The notes: generated by a model from the letters alone, not told the origin. DNA of 22,430 nucleotides from JANNWF01 sp052390415 (GCA_052390415.1 JBQTGY010000149.1:1-22430); one strand, 5' to 3'; positions 1-7,866 are shown, counted from the stretch's first letter. Numbers and translations are program-made.

Positions 1-1124
1 CGGTCACGCGGCTTGATCAGCAAGGACTCGGTGTAGAAGTGATCGGGCAGGGCGGGCATGCCGAGTCCGGTGTAAAACCCTTCTGCCAGCTTGGTCATCG
101 CCTTGGCTTGAGCGAGATCGGCTTGCACGCCGGCCTGCACGATCTCGGCCGGACCAGGCGCGCCCCCCAACTTGCCCAGCTCGTCGCGATAAAGGGCATC
201 ACGCTGTGCTTGCAGCGCGGTTGAAACATCAAGACTGCCCTCCCCGGGATAGGGCTCAAGCAACTCCCACAGGTTGGCCCAATCTTGCTGCCAGAGATTG
301 CCCATCAGGTGTGCCGGCAGCTTGCCACCGACCGAACCTTGTTCGCCGTAGCGAGTTTCCAGCTTGCCGCGGGTGTAGCAGTGCAACTGCTCGTACAGCG
401 GTTGCACTTGGCCCCACAGGCGATCCGCCTCGACCACCACCTCGGCCGGGCTCATGTCGTAACCCGAACGCCATAGCTCACCTGCGTCCTTGTAACCGAT
501 TTCCCTGGCACCCTCGTTGATCAGTTCGGCAAAGCGCTGATAGTCGGCGCGCATCGGCGGCGACACGGTGTGCCAGCCTTCCCATGCTTCGAGTTGGGCG
601 GCATAGTCGCGGTTCTTGGCCAGCACTTCGGACAATTGGCCAATGTCGCGGCAGCTGGCCGGGTCGGCCGGGTCTTTGCAGAATTTGCCGGCACCATAAG
701 CGCCTTCAAGGCGTGTACGCAGTTGCGTGATTTCGGCCAATTTGGCCGGGTCGCGGGGAGCGGGGTTGGCGCTGCCGAGTTTCAGCAGGGCGAGCGCGCG
801 CGCGGTTTCTGGTTCGAGCTTTTGCCCATCAAACTTCGCCGCCTGCTCAATGAAGCCGTTCAACATCGTCAACCAGCGCTCGTTGGCAGACGCCGAGACG
901 CTGGCGCTTTCAGAGTTGATGTAGGTGGATGCGAGCCAGTCGGCAGCGGCGACTTGCGGTGCTTGCTTGCTGATCGCGGCGTTGACTTCGGCCACCAACG
1001 CATCTGCGGATTTTTCAGGCGGCGTCACAACCTTCTCCGCAGTGGGCGGCGGTGCGCTATCGCCTCCGCAAGCGGTGAGTCCGACGGCAATCGCCATCGC
1101 CAGCAAGGTGCGGGAAATCTTCAC
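1..1124 (-). CDS. M2-family (ACE-like) zinc peptidase, lipoprotein; 3' part outside window
   Basis: The N-terminal 374 codons of a peptidase of family M2 (angiotensin-converting-enzyme homologues, dipeptidyl carboxypeptidases of roughly 600-700 residues). The start is GTG at 1124-1122, chosen because GGAG lies 8 nt upstream and a lipoprotein signal follows at once: a charged N-terminus, a hydrophobic core and a lipobox LTAC with Cys19. A Pro/Ala-rich linker leads into the family helical region. Stretches such as GAYGAGKFC, GYKDAGELWRSGYDM and GMPALPDHFYTESLLIKP are typical of M2 enzymes. The HExxH zinc site lies further downstream and is not in the window, so activity cannot be judged. The start codon is 48 bp after the stop of the HExxH gene on the same strand, with no clear terminator between, so it may belong to the min transcription unit. 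Expected location is the outer membrane or periplasmic face. Family assignment is firm; substrate is unknown. Confidence 0.9.
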   Translation of the reverse strand, partial: MKISRTLLAMAIAVGLTACGGDSAPPPTAEKVVTPPEKSADALVAEVNAAISKQAPQVAAADWLASTYINSESASVSASANERWLTMLNGFIEQAAKFDGQKLEPETARALALLKLGSANPAPRDPAKLAEITQLRTRLEGAYGAGKFCKDPADPASCRDIGQLSEVLAKNRDYAAQLEAWEGWHTVSPPMRADYQRFAELINEGAREIGYKDAGELWRSGYDMSPAEVVVEADRLWGQVQPLYEQLHCYTRGKLETRYGEQGSVGGKLPAHLMGNLWQQDWANLWELLEPYPGEGSLDVSTALQAQRDALYRDELGKLGGAPGPAEIVQAGVQADLAQAKAMTKLAEGFYTGLGMPALPDHFYTESLLIKPRD

Positions 1125-1172
1125 GAGTTCGCTCCAGTCGATCGGGCACAGCGGGCCCGCGGATCGCTGAGG

Positions 1173-1703
1173 CTAGACGGCAGGCGAGCTTGAAGCAAGC
1201 AGGGCAGTGACATCGCCGTCGGCAGTCAACACCTGTTGATTGATCAACCAATCACGTGCGTCGGCGGCGTCGCCTTCGAACCATCCGCGCGTGCTGCCGA
1301 GCCGGAAGCTGTAGCCCCAGGCATCCATGTCTGTCATCAAACGCGCCTTGCCGACGCCAGCAAGCGCATCGGCCAGCACGATCTGCAGGTAGCAGGTGGC
1401 GTCTTCTTCGATGTCTGAATCAGTGGCATTGGTGTGCACCCACTGGCGTCGTTCGGCTGGCAACACGATCAGGTGACCGGCCTCATGCAGAATCGAGTGC
1501 ACCGGTGTATCGGCGCGAGCAAAGACCTTTTCGCCAATGACCCCGGCCTCGGAGTCACCCCAATAGCTGCCAGGAATCACGCTGCCGTCAGCGACCACGA
1601 CCAAGCGCAGTCCGAACCGCATGAGCAGATCTGCGATCGCCTGCGAGTCCAGGTCGCGCAAACACAGCACGTTGACTGGGTTGCTCAAAGCGAGGGAGCC
1701 CAT
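1173..1703 (-). CDS. Small HExxH metallopeptidase-like protein downstream of minE
   Basis: A 176-residue protein, no signal peptide or membrane segment seen. It carries HEAGH at residues 73-77, the consensus zinc-binding HExxH, set in a hydrophobic helix (HSILHEAGHLIVLP). About 22 residues further on is DIEEDATCYLQ (97-107), where E99 or E100 could be the third zinc ligand as in gluzincins; this is inference. The ATG at 1703 is preceded by AGGTAG and sits only 9 bp after the minE stop, so it is very probably co-transcribed with minCDE. I do not recognise a named family; I read it as a conserved hypothetical protein with an intact metallopeptidase signature. Substrate and any link to cell division are unknown. 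The alternative is a non-catalytic protein that keeps a metal site. Confidence 0.8.
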   Translation of the reverse strand: MGSLALSNPVNVLCLRDLDSQAIADLLMRFGLRLVVVADGSVIPGSYWGDSEAGVIGEKVFARADTPVHSILHEAGHLIVLPAERRQWVHTNATDSDIEEDATCYLQIVLADALAGVGKARLMTDMDAWGYSFRLGSTRGWFEGDAADARDWLINQQVLTADGDVTALLASSSPAV

Positions 1704-1712
1704 CGCTACCTG

Positions 1713-1973
1713 TTATCTGCCGCTGTTGTGCTCGGGTAGGGATACCGAAATGTCGAGCATCTCGTGGTCACCGTCGCGGGTCATTTCGACCTTGACGGCG
1801 TCGGCATCGACATTCACGTACTTCTTGATGATCGCCAGCAGCTCGCGTTGCAGCTCGGGCAGATAATCGGGCCCACCGCGGTTGTTGCGCTCTTGCGCAA
1901 CGATGATGCGCAGGCGCTCCTTGGCGATGTGAGCGGTATTTTTCTTGGGACGGAGAAAATCGAACAGGCTCAC
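1713..1973 (-). CDS. minE: Cell division topological specificity factor MinE
   Basis: MinE, 86 residues, the usual length. It stimulates the MinD ATPase and drives pole-to-pole oscillation of MinCD, so that FtsZ assembles at mid-cell. The N-terminus MSLFDFLRPKKNTA is the membrane-targeting segment. It is followed by the anti-MinCD helix (IAKERLRIIVAQERNNR, about residues 16-32) and the dimeric topological-specificity domain (about 35-84). The start is GTG at 1973-1971: this gives the conserved MSLFDFL start, and GGAGG lies about 9 nt upstream inside the minD stop region. The longer reading from 2048 is an artefact of the frame being open inside minD. The start lies 4 bp after the minD stop, so translation is probably coupled. 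Confidence 0.97.
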   Translation of the reverse strand: MSLFDFLRPKKNTAHIAKERLRIIVAQERNNRGGPDYLPELQRELLAIIKKYVNVDADAVKVEMTRDGDHEMLDISVSLPEHNSGR

Positions 1974-1977
1974 GACG

Positions 1978-2787
1978 TCAGCCTCCGAACATCTTGGCGA
2001 AAAAGCCCTTGCGCTCCACCGTGGTGAAACGCATTGGCCGCTCCTCACCGAGCAATCGCGCTACCGCATCGACGTACGCTTGTCCGGCAAGCGACTCGAC
2101 ATCCAGCACCACGGGCTCGCCCTTGTTCGAAGCGTTGAGTACATCCGGTGACTCGGGAATCACGCCGATGGTCTTGAGACCGAGCACATCTTCGACATCG
2201 GCGATCGACAACATTTCGCCGGCTTCAACCCGCTTCGGGCTGTAGCGCGTCAGCAGCAGGAATTCTTCCACGCGCGTGCCTTGCTCGGCGCGACGGGTTT
2301 TTGATGCGAGCAGACCCAGAATGCGATCGGAGTCGCGCACCGAGGACACTTCCGGATTGACGACGACGACGGCGCGGTCGGCGAAGTACATCGCCAGATA
2401 TGCACCGCGCTCGATGCCAGCGGGGGAGTCGCAAATGATGTGATCAAAACCATCGGCGGCCAGATCGTTCAGCACCTTTTCCACGCCTTCCTTGGTAAGC
2501 GCGTCCTTGTCACGGGTTTGCGACGCCGCCAGCACGTACAGAGTGTCGATGCGTTTGTCACGGATCATCGCCTGCTTGAGTGTGGCTTCGCCTTGAATCA
2601 CGTTGACGAAGTCAAACACCACGCGACGTTCGCAGCCCATGATCAAGTCGAGGTTGCGCAATCCGACGTCAAAGTCGATGACTGCCACGCGCTTGCCGCG
2701 GCGGGCCAGCCCACACGCCAAACTGGCGCTGGTGGTGGTCTTGCCGACGCCACCTTTGCCCGATGTAACGACGATGATCTCTGCCAA
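1978..2787 (-). CDS. minD: Septum site-determining ATPase MinD (TTG start)
   Basis: MinD, 269 residues, a ParA/MinD-type membrane ATPase that carries MinC to the membrane and oscillates under MinE. The deviant Walker A motif GKGGVGKT is at residues 10-17 (signature lysine K11). The C-terminal amphipathic membrane-targeting helix ends KGFFAKMFGG. The start is TTG at 2787-2785: it yields the conserved MAEIIVVTSGKGG, and AGGAG lies 9 nt upstream. No ATG is available nearby, and longer readings add a non-conserved tail. It follows minC with a 137-bp gap that is AT-richer than its surroundings and may hold an extra promoter. minE starts 4 bp downstream. Confidence 0.97.
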   Translation of the reverse strand: MAEIIVVTSGKGGVGKTTTSASLACGLARRGKRVAVIDFDVGLRNLDLIMGCERRVVFDFVNVIQGEATLKQAMIRDKRIDTLYVLAASQTRDKDALTKEGVEKVLNDLAADGFDHIICDSPAGIERGAYLAMYFADRAVVVVNPEVSSVRDSDRILGLLASKTRRAEQGTRVEEFLLLTRYSPKRVEAGEMLSIADVEDVLGLKTIGVIPESPDVLNASNKGEPVVLDVESLAGQAYVDAVARLLGEERPMRFTTVERKGFFAKMFGG

Positions 2788-2815
2788 AGTGCTGCTCTCC
2801 TGATACTGCTTCAAG

Positions 2816-2845
2816 TAAATACAAAAACACACGATCAAATTCGAA
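2816..2845 (-). promoter_or_regulatory. Candidate internal promoter ahead of minD
   Basis: The 137 bp between minC and minD hold an AT-rich patch in otherwise GC-rich DNA. On the minus strand TTCGAA (2845-2840) and TATTTA (2821-2816) are spaced by 18 nt, a weak sigma-70-like pair about 30 nt ahead of the minD start. A 7-bp direct repeat ACTCAGG (2903-2909 and 2915-2921) lies at the minC end of the gap. This is pattern-based only. Confidence 0.25.
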
Positions 2846-2924
2846 ACGAATGCTCACCAACCTGGGCTGGCGCACACCCTGCCAGCAAACAGACAAGCAA
2901 TTACTCAGGTGCACACTCAGGCCA

Positions 2925-3683
2925 TCAAGCCAGTTCTGCGAGCTTGAGCTTGCCGTCCTCCAGCCAGGCCTGCACCGCGCGGCCACGCAAGTCTGCGGGC
3001 AGTTCTTCCAGCACGCGATACTGACCCGCTATCGCCACCAGTTCGGCATGAAACTCGCGACAGAATATGCGTGCGCCGGTGTCGCCCTGCGCACCTGCCA
3101 ATGCGCGGCCACGCAGCGCACCATAGATGTGGATCGAGCCATCCGCGATGACCTCGGCGCCGGCGCCAACGCCGGTGCACAAGGTCAAGTCGCGACCTGC
3201 GGCATACAACTGCTGACCCGAGCGAACCGGCTGGGTATGCAACATGCTGGTCTGCGCCGCCAGCGGCGCGGCCGGCAACGCGGCGGGTTGGGTTTCAACC
3301 GCAGGCGGTGACTCTTCCTTTCGGGCACCCGGAGCGGGCTCGTACTGCGCACGAAACTTCGCCAGCAGGGGCAGCCCAAGCGTGCGAGCCAGCTGTTCGA
3401 CTTCGGTCGTGCCAAACGCCAGTGCGACCGGGTGCACGCCGGCGTCGCGTAGACGGGCGAGCAATTGCCGCGCGGTGTCGACGTCAGGGCAGGCGCTGAG
3501 GTAACCAAAGTCGATGACCACGGCCGCGCGCTCGAACATCTTTGGCGCGCGCTGCACACGCTCAACCATTTCTTCGCCCAAGCGATCAAGGTCGAGCTGA
3601 CGAACCCGCAGGTTGGCGATTCCCACTTGCCCAAACTTGAGCTCGCCGGCTTGTTCAAAGTCGGCGCGAGGCGCAGCTGCCAT
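2925..3683 (-). CDS. minC: Septum site-determining protein MinC
   Basis: MinC, 252 residues, the FtsZ-assembly inhibitor recruited by MinD. The N-terminal FtsZ-antagonising domain covers about residues 1-110, then a Pro/Ala/Glu-rich linker (about 120-150), then the C-terminal beta-helix dimerisation and MinD-binding domain. The latter shows the family signature PVRSGQQLYA, GAEVIADGSIHIYG, LRGRALAGAQGDTGARIFC and ELVAIAG. The ATG at 3683 was chosen because it gives a standard-length N-terminus beginning about 10 residues before ELKFGQVG. The open frame continues to 3788 but overlaps the upstream gene. The start is 4 bp after the stop of the GNAT gene, with only a weak Shine-Dalgarno (GGGACC), which suggests translational coupling to it. 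Confidence 0.96.
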   Translation of the reverse strand: MAAAPRADFEQAGELKFGQVGIANLRVRQLDLDRLGEEMVERVQRAPKMFERAAVVIDFGYLSACPDVDTARQLLARLRDAGVHPVALAFGTTEVEQLARTLGLPLLAKFRAQYEPAPGARKEESPPAVETQPAALPAAPLAAQTSMLHTQPVRSGQQLYAAGRDLTLCTGVGAGAEVIADGSIHIYGALRGRALAGAQGDTGARIFCREFHAELVAIAGQYRVLEELPADLRGRAVQAWLEDGKLKLAELA

Positions 3684-3687
3684 ACAG

Positions 3688-4293
3688 TCAGGTCCCGGTT
3701 GCGCGCTGTGGATCGGCGATTGGCCGCTTGCGCGCGGCGAGCCATGGCACGTCAGGCAGGCCGCCGCCACTGTCAATGAAGGTTTCACGCACGTAAGCGA
3801 AGCTGCACAGGTCTTTTGCCAGCAAGGAAACGCGTCGGCCTACGCCGGCCATCAGTTGCTGGCCGACTTCATGAAACCCATACGTACCATGGAACAGCAC
3901 CGCCACGTCATTGCGCGGCTCCAGGAACACCTCGCAGGCGAGCAAGGGCACCCGAACTTCGGCGAAACCGGTGACGTCGGCGTAGAACACCCGGCCAAGG
4001 CCCGAGCCACGCCTTGTGCTGGCGACAACGATGCGGTCGATATACAGGAATGCTTCGTAGCGTTGCCGAAACCAATGAAAGTTGGAGCTTTCGTAATCGG
4101 CATCGGCGGTATACGCAATCAGGAAACCGGCGAGAAGTCCGTCGACTTCAGCGACGCGAAAATAGGCGGCTTGCTCAAAATGACAGCGGATTGCGGCGTA
4201 GTCGAGCGCCAAAATGCTGGCGCCCGCGGCGTTATTGAGAGCAAGTACCGAATCGAGGTCCTGCTCGCGCACGTCGCGCAGTTGAATCGCCAT
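3688..4293 (-). CDS. GNAT-family N-acetyltransferase, first gene of the min set
   Basis: A 201-residue GNAT acetyltransferase. The fold's order is visible: an N-terminal strand and helix (residues 4-22), the central strands around LIAYTADADYE and FLYIDRIVV, then the acetyl-CoA pyrophosphate loop RRGSGLGR at 94-101. VFLEPRNDVAVLFHGTYGF (about 122-140) matches the family's C-terminal helix-strand part. The ATG at 4293 is preceded by GGGAGAG. The stop is 4 bp before minC, so the two are almost certainly one transcript. The acetyl acceptor cannot be predicted, and no known Min mechanism uses acetylation, so a functional link is only a possibility. The last 30 residues are Pro/Ala-rich and outside the domain. 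Confidence 0.88.
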   Translation of the reverse strand: MAIQLRDVREQDLDSVLALNNAAGASILALDYAAIRCHFEQAAYFRVAEVDGLLAGFLIAYTADADYESSNFHWFRQRYEAFLYIDRIVVASTRRGSGLGRVFYADVTGFAEVRVPLLACEVFLEPRNDVAVLFHGTYGFHEVGQQLMAGVGRRVSLLAKDLCSFAYVRETFIDSGGGLPDVPWLAARKRPIADPQRATGT

Positions 4294-4517
4294 TCCCTAA
4301 CTCTCCCTGGAATGCGGTGGAAGCGCTGCGATCAATCCCGCGACCAATGGCGAGGTCCGTCACGAGCGCACCGTGAGGCGGCGGATTATCGCATGAAGGT
4401 CTGCGCCCATTGCCTCAGCTTTTTGTTAACCCGGGCGCATGCTCGGTCGAAGCCGTCGCAGTTACGGGTGACTTCGGGCAGGTGGCGGCGACGGTTGGTC
4501 GGCCTACACTGGGCTCC
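4294..4517. promoter_or_regulatory. Divergent intergenic region between the min set and the kinase gene
   Basis: A 224-bp gap with genes leaving in both directions, so promoters for both are expected here. On the minus strand GATAAT (4390-4385, read on that strand) is a good -10 match, giving a leader of about 85 nt to the GNAT start; no convincing -35 accompanies it. On the plus strand TACACT (4505-4510) sits 7 nt before the kinase ATG, which would give a nearly leaderless transcript; its -35 is also poor. No clear operator repeat was seen. Confidence 0.35.
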
Positions 4518-5690
4518 ATGGCAATCCGACTCACCCCCACTCAGCAATTGCGCTATGCCGGCCTTTTCACCTGGGCCTGTGTCGGCATTCCGATGGTGTC
4601 GACGCCGTGGTACTTCGATGAATCCAGCGGCCTGGATCGCAGCGACCAATTGGCGTGGCGCGCCTGTTACTTCGGGTTTGGTGCGTGTTACTGGTATCTG
4701 ACGCGACGCTTGGGCGAGCGCAGTCGACGGCCAAAGGACATCGCCGCACTGGTTTTGCTGACGCTGTGCGCGATTGGCGTCAGCTTGTTCAGCGATAGTG
4801 GCTTGGGCAGCATTCTGCTGATGGTGGTGTCCGGGGCCTTGCCCTGGCAATTGCCATTGCGGGTCGGGCTGGCGTGGATGGCGACTCAACATCTGGCGGT
4901 GATTCCGGTGTTCGCGGGGCAGCCTGACTATCGGATGTTCGATGCCGTGCTGCAGGCCTTCTTGTACGTCGGCTTTTCCAGTTTCGTGTTCGTCACCAGT
5001 TTCGTTGCTCGCCAACAAGCAGAAGCGCGCGAGCAGCAGCGGCAACTGAATGCCGAATTGCGCGCGACCCGGGCGCTGTTGGCGGAAAGCAGCCGCTTGA
5101 CCGAGCGCATGCGCATCTCGCGCGAGCTGCATGATCTGCTTGGCCACCACCTGACCGCACTCAGCCTGAATCTGGAGGTCGCCGCGCATCGATCGGAGGG
5201 TCGCGCTCGCGAACACGTGCGCCAGGCGCAATCCTTGGCCAAGCTGTTGCTCACCGATGTGCGCGAAGCGGTGAGCCAATTGCGCGAGGACGATAGTCTC
5301 GATATTGGTTTGGCGTTGCGGCAACTCGCCGAAGATGTTCCCGGTCTTGAAGTGGATATCCAGGTGCCACCGGATCTGGGAATCGACGATCCCGCCCGAG
5401 CGCATGTGGTGCTTCGTTGCGCGCAAGAGGCAATCACCAATGCGGTCAAGCACTCGGGTGCGGCGCAATTGTGGTTATCGGTGCTGCAAGAAGCAGGTGG
5501 CATCGCCGTGCACGCTCGCGACAACGGCTGCGGCAGCGACGCACCCAACGCTGGCAACGGCCTGCGCGGCATGCGCGAGCGCTTGGAGCAATATGGCGGC
5601 AAGTTGGAAATCGAATCCGCGCAAGGGCGTGGATTTTCTTTGCGTGCTTGGTTGCCACTCGCCCAAGTGCCAACCCTCGGTGGGGCCTAG
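4518..5690 (+). CDS. Sensor histidine kinase, DesK/NarL type (HisKA_3)
   Basis: A 390-residue membrane histidine kinase. Five to six hydrophobic segments lie between residues 13 and 164, followed by a short coiled coil (about 165-195) rich in Gln/Glu/Arg. The dimerisation and phosphoacceptor region has SRELHDLLGHHLTALSLNLE with the phosphorylated histidine at H205, the HisKA_3 type of DesK and NarX. The HATPase_c domain shows the N-box (EAITNAVKHSG, E304, N308), DNG at 335-337 and the G-box GNGLRGM at 346-352. ATG 4518 was preferred over the longer open frame from 4410 because the hydrophobic sensor region starts just after it and the extra 36 residues look non-coding. No extracytoplasmic sensor domain is present, so it probably senses through its membrane helices. 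The response regulator follows after 41 bp. Confidence 0.93.
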   Translation: MAIRLTPTQQLRYAGLFTWACVGIPMVSTPWYFDESSGLDRSDQLAWRACYFGFGACYWYLTRRLGERSRRPKDIAALVLLTLCAIGVSLFSDSGLGSILLMVVSGALPWQLPLRVGLAWMATQHLAVIPVFAGQPDYRMFDAVLQAFLYVGFSSFVFVTSFVARQQAEAREQQRQLNAELRATRALLAESSRLTERMRISRELHDLLGHHLTALSLNLEVAAHRSEGRAREHVRQAQSLAKLLLTDVREAVSQLREDDSLDIGLALRQLAEDVPGLEVDIQVPPDLGIDDPARAHVVLRCAQEAITNAVKHSGAAQLWLSVLQEAGGIAVHARDNGCGSDAPNAGNGLRGMRERLEQYGGKLEIESAQGRGFSLRAWLPLAQVPTLGGA

Positions 5691-5731
5691 CGCCTGCTCA
5701 GTTAAAGTCAACCGACCCTGGGGTCTTCGCG

Positions 5732-6394
5732 ATGAACAAAATGACCACTCAATTGATTCGTGTCGTCCTTGTCGACGACCAAACGCTGGTCCGGCAAGGC
5801 ATTCGCTCGTTGTTGGAGCTGTCCGACAACATCCGCATCGTGGCAGAAGCCAATGACGGCAAACAGGCCATTGAGTTGATTCCGCAAGTGGCGCCCGATG
5901 TGGTGCTGATGGACATGCGGATGCCGGAGATGTCGGGCCTCGAAGCGCTGCAGTGGTTGGCGGCGGAGAACAGGATGTTTCCGACCATCATCCTCACTAC
6001 CTTCGATGACGACGACCTGGTCCTGGCTGGGATAAAAGCAGGCGCCCGCGGTTATTTGTTGAAGGATGTTTCGCTGGAGCAGTTGGTCGGGGCGATTGAA
6101 GCGGTGGCGGCGGGCGGCAGTTTGGTGCAACCGGTCGTCACGCAGCGCCTGCTGTCAGGCCTCGAGCGCATGCATAACGAGTTCACCAGCCTTGATCGAC
6201 CCGACCCGTTGACAGAACGTGAAACCGAGATCCTGCGACTGATGGCGGGTGGCTACTCGAACAAGGAAATTGCCAATTCCTTGGGTGTGGCCGAAGGCAC
6301 GGTCAAGAATCATGTTTCCAATATTCTTTCGAAGTTGGGCGTTCGCGACCGTACTCGTGCGGTACTCAAGGCGTTCGAGCTGAAATTGGTTTAG
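5732..6394 (+). CDS. LuxR/NarL-family response regulator
   Basis: A 220-residue two-component regulator, the partner of the upstream kinase. The receiver domain (about 8-125) has the acidic pair D15/D16, phosphoacceptor D61 in LMDMRMPEMSG, the conserved T89/T90 and K111 in GYLLKD. A linker follows, then a LuxR-type helix-turn-helix (about 158-218) with LTERETEILRLMAGG, NKEIANSLGVAEGTVKNHVSNI and LGVRDRTRAV. ATG 5732 and ATG 5741 are both possible starts; neither has a strong Shine-Dalgarno. The much longer open frame from 5417 overlaps the kinase and is rejected. Likely a transcription activator or repressor; target genes unknown, with the neighbouring SRPBCC and ABC genes as candidates by proximity. 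Confidence 0.94.
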   Translation: MNKMTTQLIRVVLVDDQTLVRQGIRSLLELSDNIRIVAEANDGKQAIELIPQVAPDVVLMDMRMPEMSGLEALQWLAAENRMFPTIILTTFDDDDLVLAGIKAGARGYLLKDVSLEQLVGAIEAVAAGGSLVQPVVTQRLLSGLERMHNEFTSLDRPDPLTERETEILRLMAGGYSNKEIANSLGVAEGTVKNHVSNILSKLGVRDRTRAVLKAFELKLV

Positions 6395-6399
6395 ACGAG

Positions 6400-6424
6400 C
6401 GGGACTCTCCAGTCACCAGTCCCG
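6400..6424 (+). terminator. Possible weak terminator after the response regulator
   Basis: An inverted repeat CGGGACT (6400-6406) and AGTCCCG (6418-6424) with an 11-nt loop begins 5 nt after the stop. It has no T-tract, so it is at best a weak or factor-assisted terminator. A second small hairpin, CAGGC/GCCTG, follows at 6437-6451. The remaining DNA to 6578 shows no other feature I can support. Confidence 0.35.
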
Positions 6425-6578
6425 ATTGCTGCGAGGCAGGCGGCAAGCCTGTTAACATTCGGCGCTCGTGGCGTCGTCGGACTCACCCGTTGGGCCGCAA
6501 CAGCGGTTGACGGTCGATCAGATGCACACGCGCAGGCGCGGCCGGGTTGGGCCGTGAACGTAACCCCCGGAGCCCTGA

Positions 6579-7751
6579 ATGATCCGTTTTCTCGAGCTGC
6601 TGACTGCCATTGTTATCGTGGCCATCTTGTACGTTGTTGGTGGTGTGTTCCTGCCCGACAAGCGCAACGTTGACCATTCGATTGAGACCAACCATCCGTT
6701 GCGTCAAGTGTTTGACACGGTGAATGGTTTCCGCCGGTTTACCGCTTGGCATCCGCTGCGGCAGCACGATCCCCGCATCGTTTACACCTTGGCGGGGCCG
6801 AAGAAGGGCGTCGGCGCCACGTTGCATTACGCGTCCAAGGACGCATTGGTGGGGTCGGGCACATGGGAGATCATCGAGAGCGTGCAGGACGAGTACGTCG
6901 TCATCCGCATCGATAACGAGTCTTACGGTACCAACAAGATTGCCCGCTTTGACTTGCAACAGAACGACAAGACTGTCGAGATCACGTGGAGCTACAGCGT
7001 CGAATATGGCTGGGATCTGCGCGGTCGTTACGCCGGCCTGTACGTCGCCCGCAATGCGGGTGATGACATCCAGGCGGGCCTCGGTAATCTGGTCGGCTTC
7101 ATCGCCACCATGCCGAACTACGATTACAAGAGTGTTGAAGTGGCGGAAACCGTGGTTGACCCACAGCACATTCTGTATGTGAGCACTTCGTCAGCACGCA
7201 ACATCACCGCGGTTGAAACGGCGATGTTGGCCGCTCTGACCGCAGCACGCAAAGCGGCGACCGACAATGGTCTGTACGCGGCTGGAGCGCCGCGTCTTAT
7301 CACGACAAGTTTCGGTAGCGACAAGTACGAGTTCGACGTCGCTGTACCTGTCACCCGTACCGCCCCGGTTGAGCCGGCGCCTGAGGCTGCTGCTGAGCCT
7401 GGTACCGATCCGGCTGCGGCAGCCGCTGAGCCGATGGCCGAAACGGCCGAAGTTGCGGTGGATACGCCTGCAGTTGACGTGCCACCGGCTGCGCCCAAAG
7501 TTCTGGAGCCTTTGGAGGGGCTGACCTTGCCCGAGAATGTACTGCAGGGTCAGAGCTACGCGGGGCGTGCGCTGACCACAGCCTATGTCGGTCACCCGGC
7601 CGCACTGCCGCTGATACGCGACATGCTGCGCTCCTATGCGGCAGCCAATGGCGAAGACATTCAAGATCGCGCATTTGAAGAGTATTTGACCGAGATCTCT
7701 GAAACCTCTGCCGAGGAAGCCCAGTTCAACGTGTACTGGCCGATTCGCTGA
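6579..7751 (+). CDS. Membrane-anchored SRPBCC protein with split GyrI-like domain
   Basis: A 390-residue protein starting at ATG 6579 with GGAG about 8 nt upstream. An N-terminal membrane anchor spans residues 3-23. Next is an SRPBCC (polyketide cyclase/START-like) domain at about 28-180, recognisable from IETNHPLRQVFDTVNGFRRF and the WEIIE and IARFDL strands. The C-terminal part (about 185-390) resembles the GyrI-like/AraC effector-binding fold, ending FNVYWPIR. That part is interrupted by a 48-residue Ala/Pro/Glu-rich stretch (261-308). Both folds bind hydrophobic small molecules in other proteins, so ligand or lipid binding at the inner membrane is plausible but unproven. It is separated by 184 bp from the regulator upstream and closed by a strong terminator downstream, so it is probably its own transcription unit. 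SRPBCC call is firm, GyrI call moderate. Confidence 0.82.
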   Translation: MIRFLELLTAIVIVAILYVVGGVFLPDKRNVDHSIETNHPLRQVFDTVNGFRRFTAWHPLRQHDPRIVYTLAGPKKGVGATLHYASKDALVGSGTWEIIESVQDEYVVIRIDNESYGTNKIARFDLQQNDKTVEITWSYSVEYGWDLRGRYAGLYVARNAGDDIQAGLGNLVGFIATMPNYDYKSVEVAETVVDPQHILYVSTSSARNITAVETAMLAALTAARKAATDNGLYAAGAPRLITTSFGSDKYEFDVAVPVTRTAPVEPAPEAAAEPGTDPAAAAAEPMAETAEVAVDTPAVDVPPAAPKVLEPLEGLTLPENVLQGQSYAGRALTTAYVGHPAALPLIRDMLRSYAAANGEDIQDRAFEEYLTEISETSAEEAQFNVYWPIR

Positions 7752-7835
7752 TTTCGAGCTCGCTGGTTTCGAACCGGATCGTTTCGAATCGCCTCATCGC
7801 GAACGCGCTATCACTGCGGTGAATACTGGCGTTCA

Positions 7836-7866
7836 CAACGGCCCGCTCTGGCGGGCCGTTGTTTTT
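7836..7866 (+). terminator. Rho-independent terminator of the SRPBCC gene
   Basis: An 11-bp stem, CAACGGCCCGC (7836-7846) pairing with GCGGGCCGTTG (7851-7861), has loop TCTG and is followed by a run of T. It lies 85 bp after the stop. A textbook intrinsic terminator. Confidence 0.92.

Noticed and set aside
570..1193. 207-residue plus-strand open frame over the M2 peptidase
   Set aside because: It is the antisense shadow of the minus-strand M2 gene, whose family motifs and lipobox are clear.
5417..5731. Long N-terminal extension of the response regulator
   Set aside because: It overlaps the kinase's ATPase domain in another frame; the receiver domain starts just after 5732.
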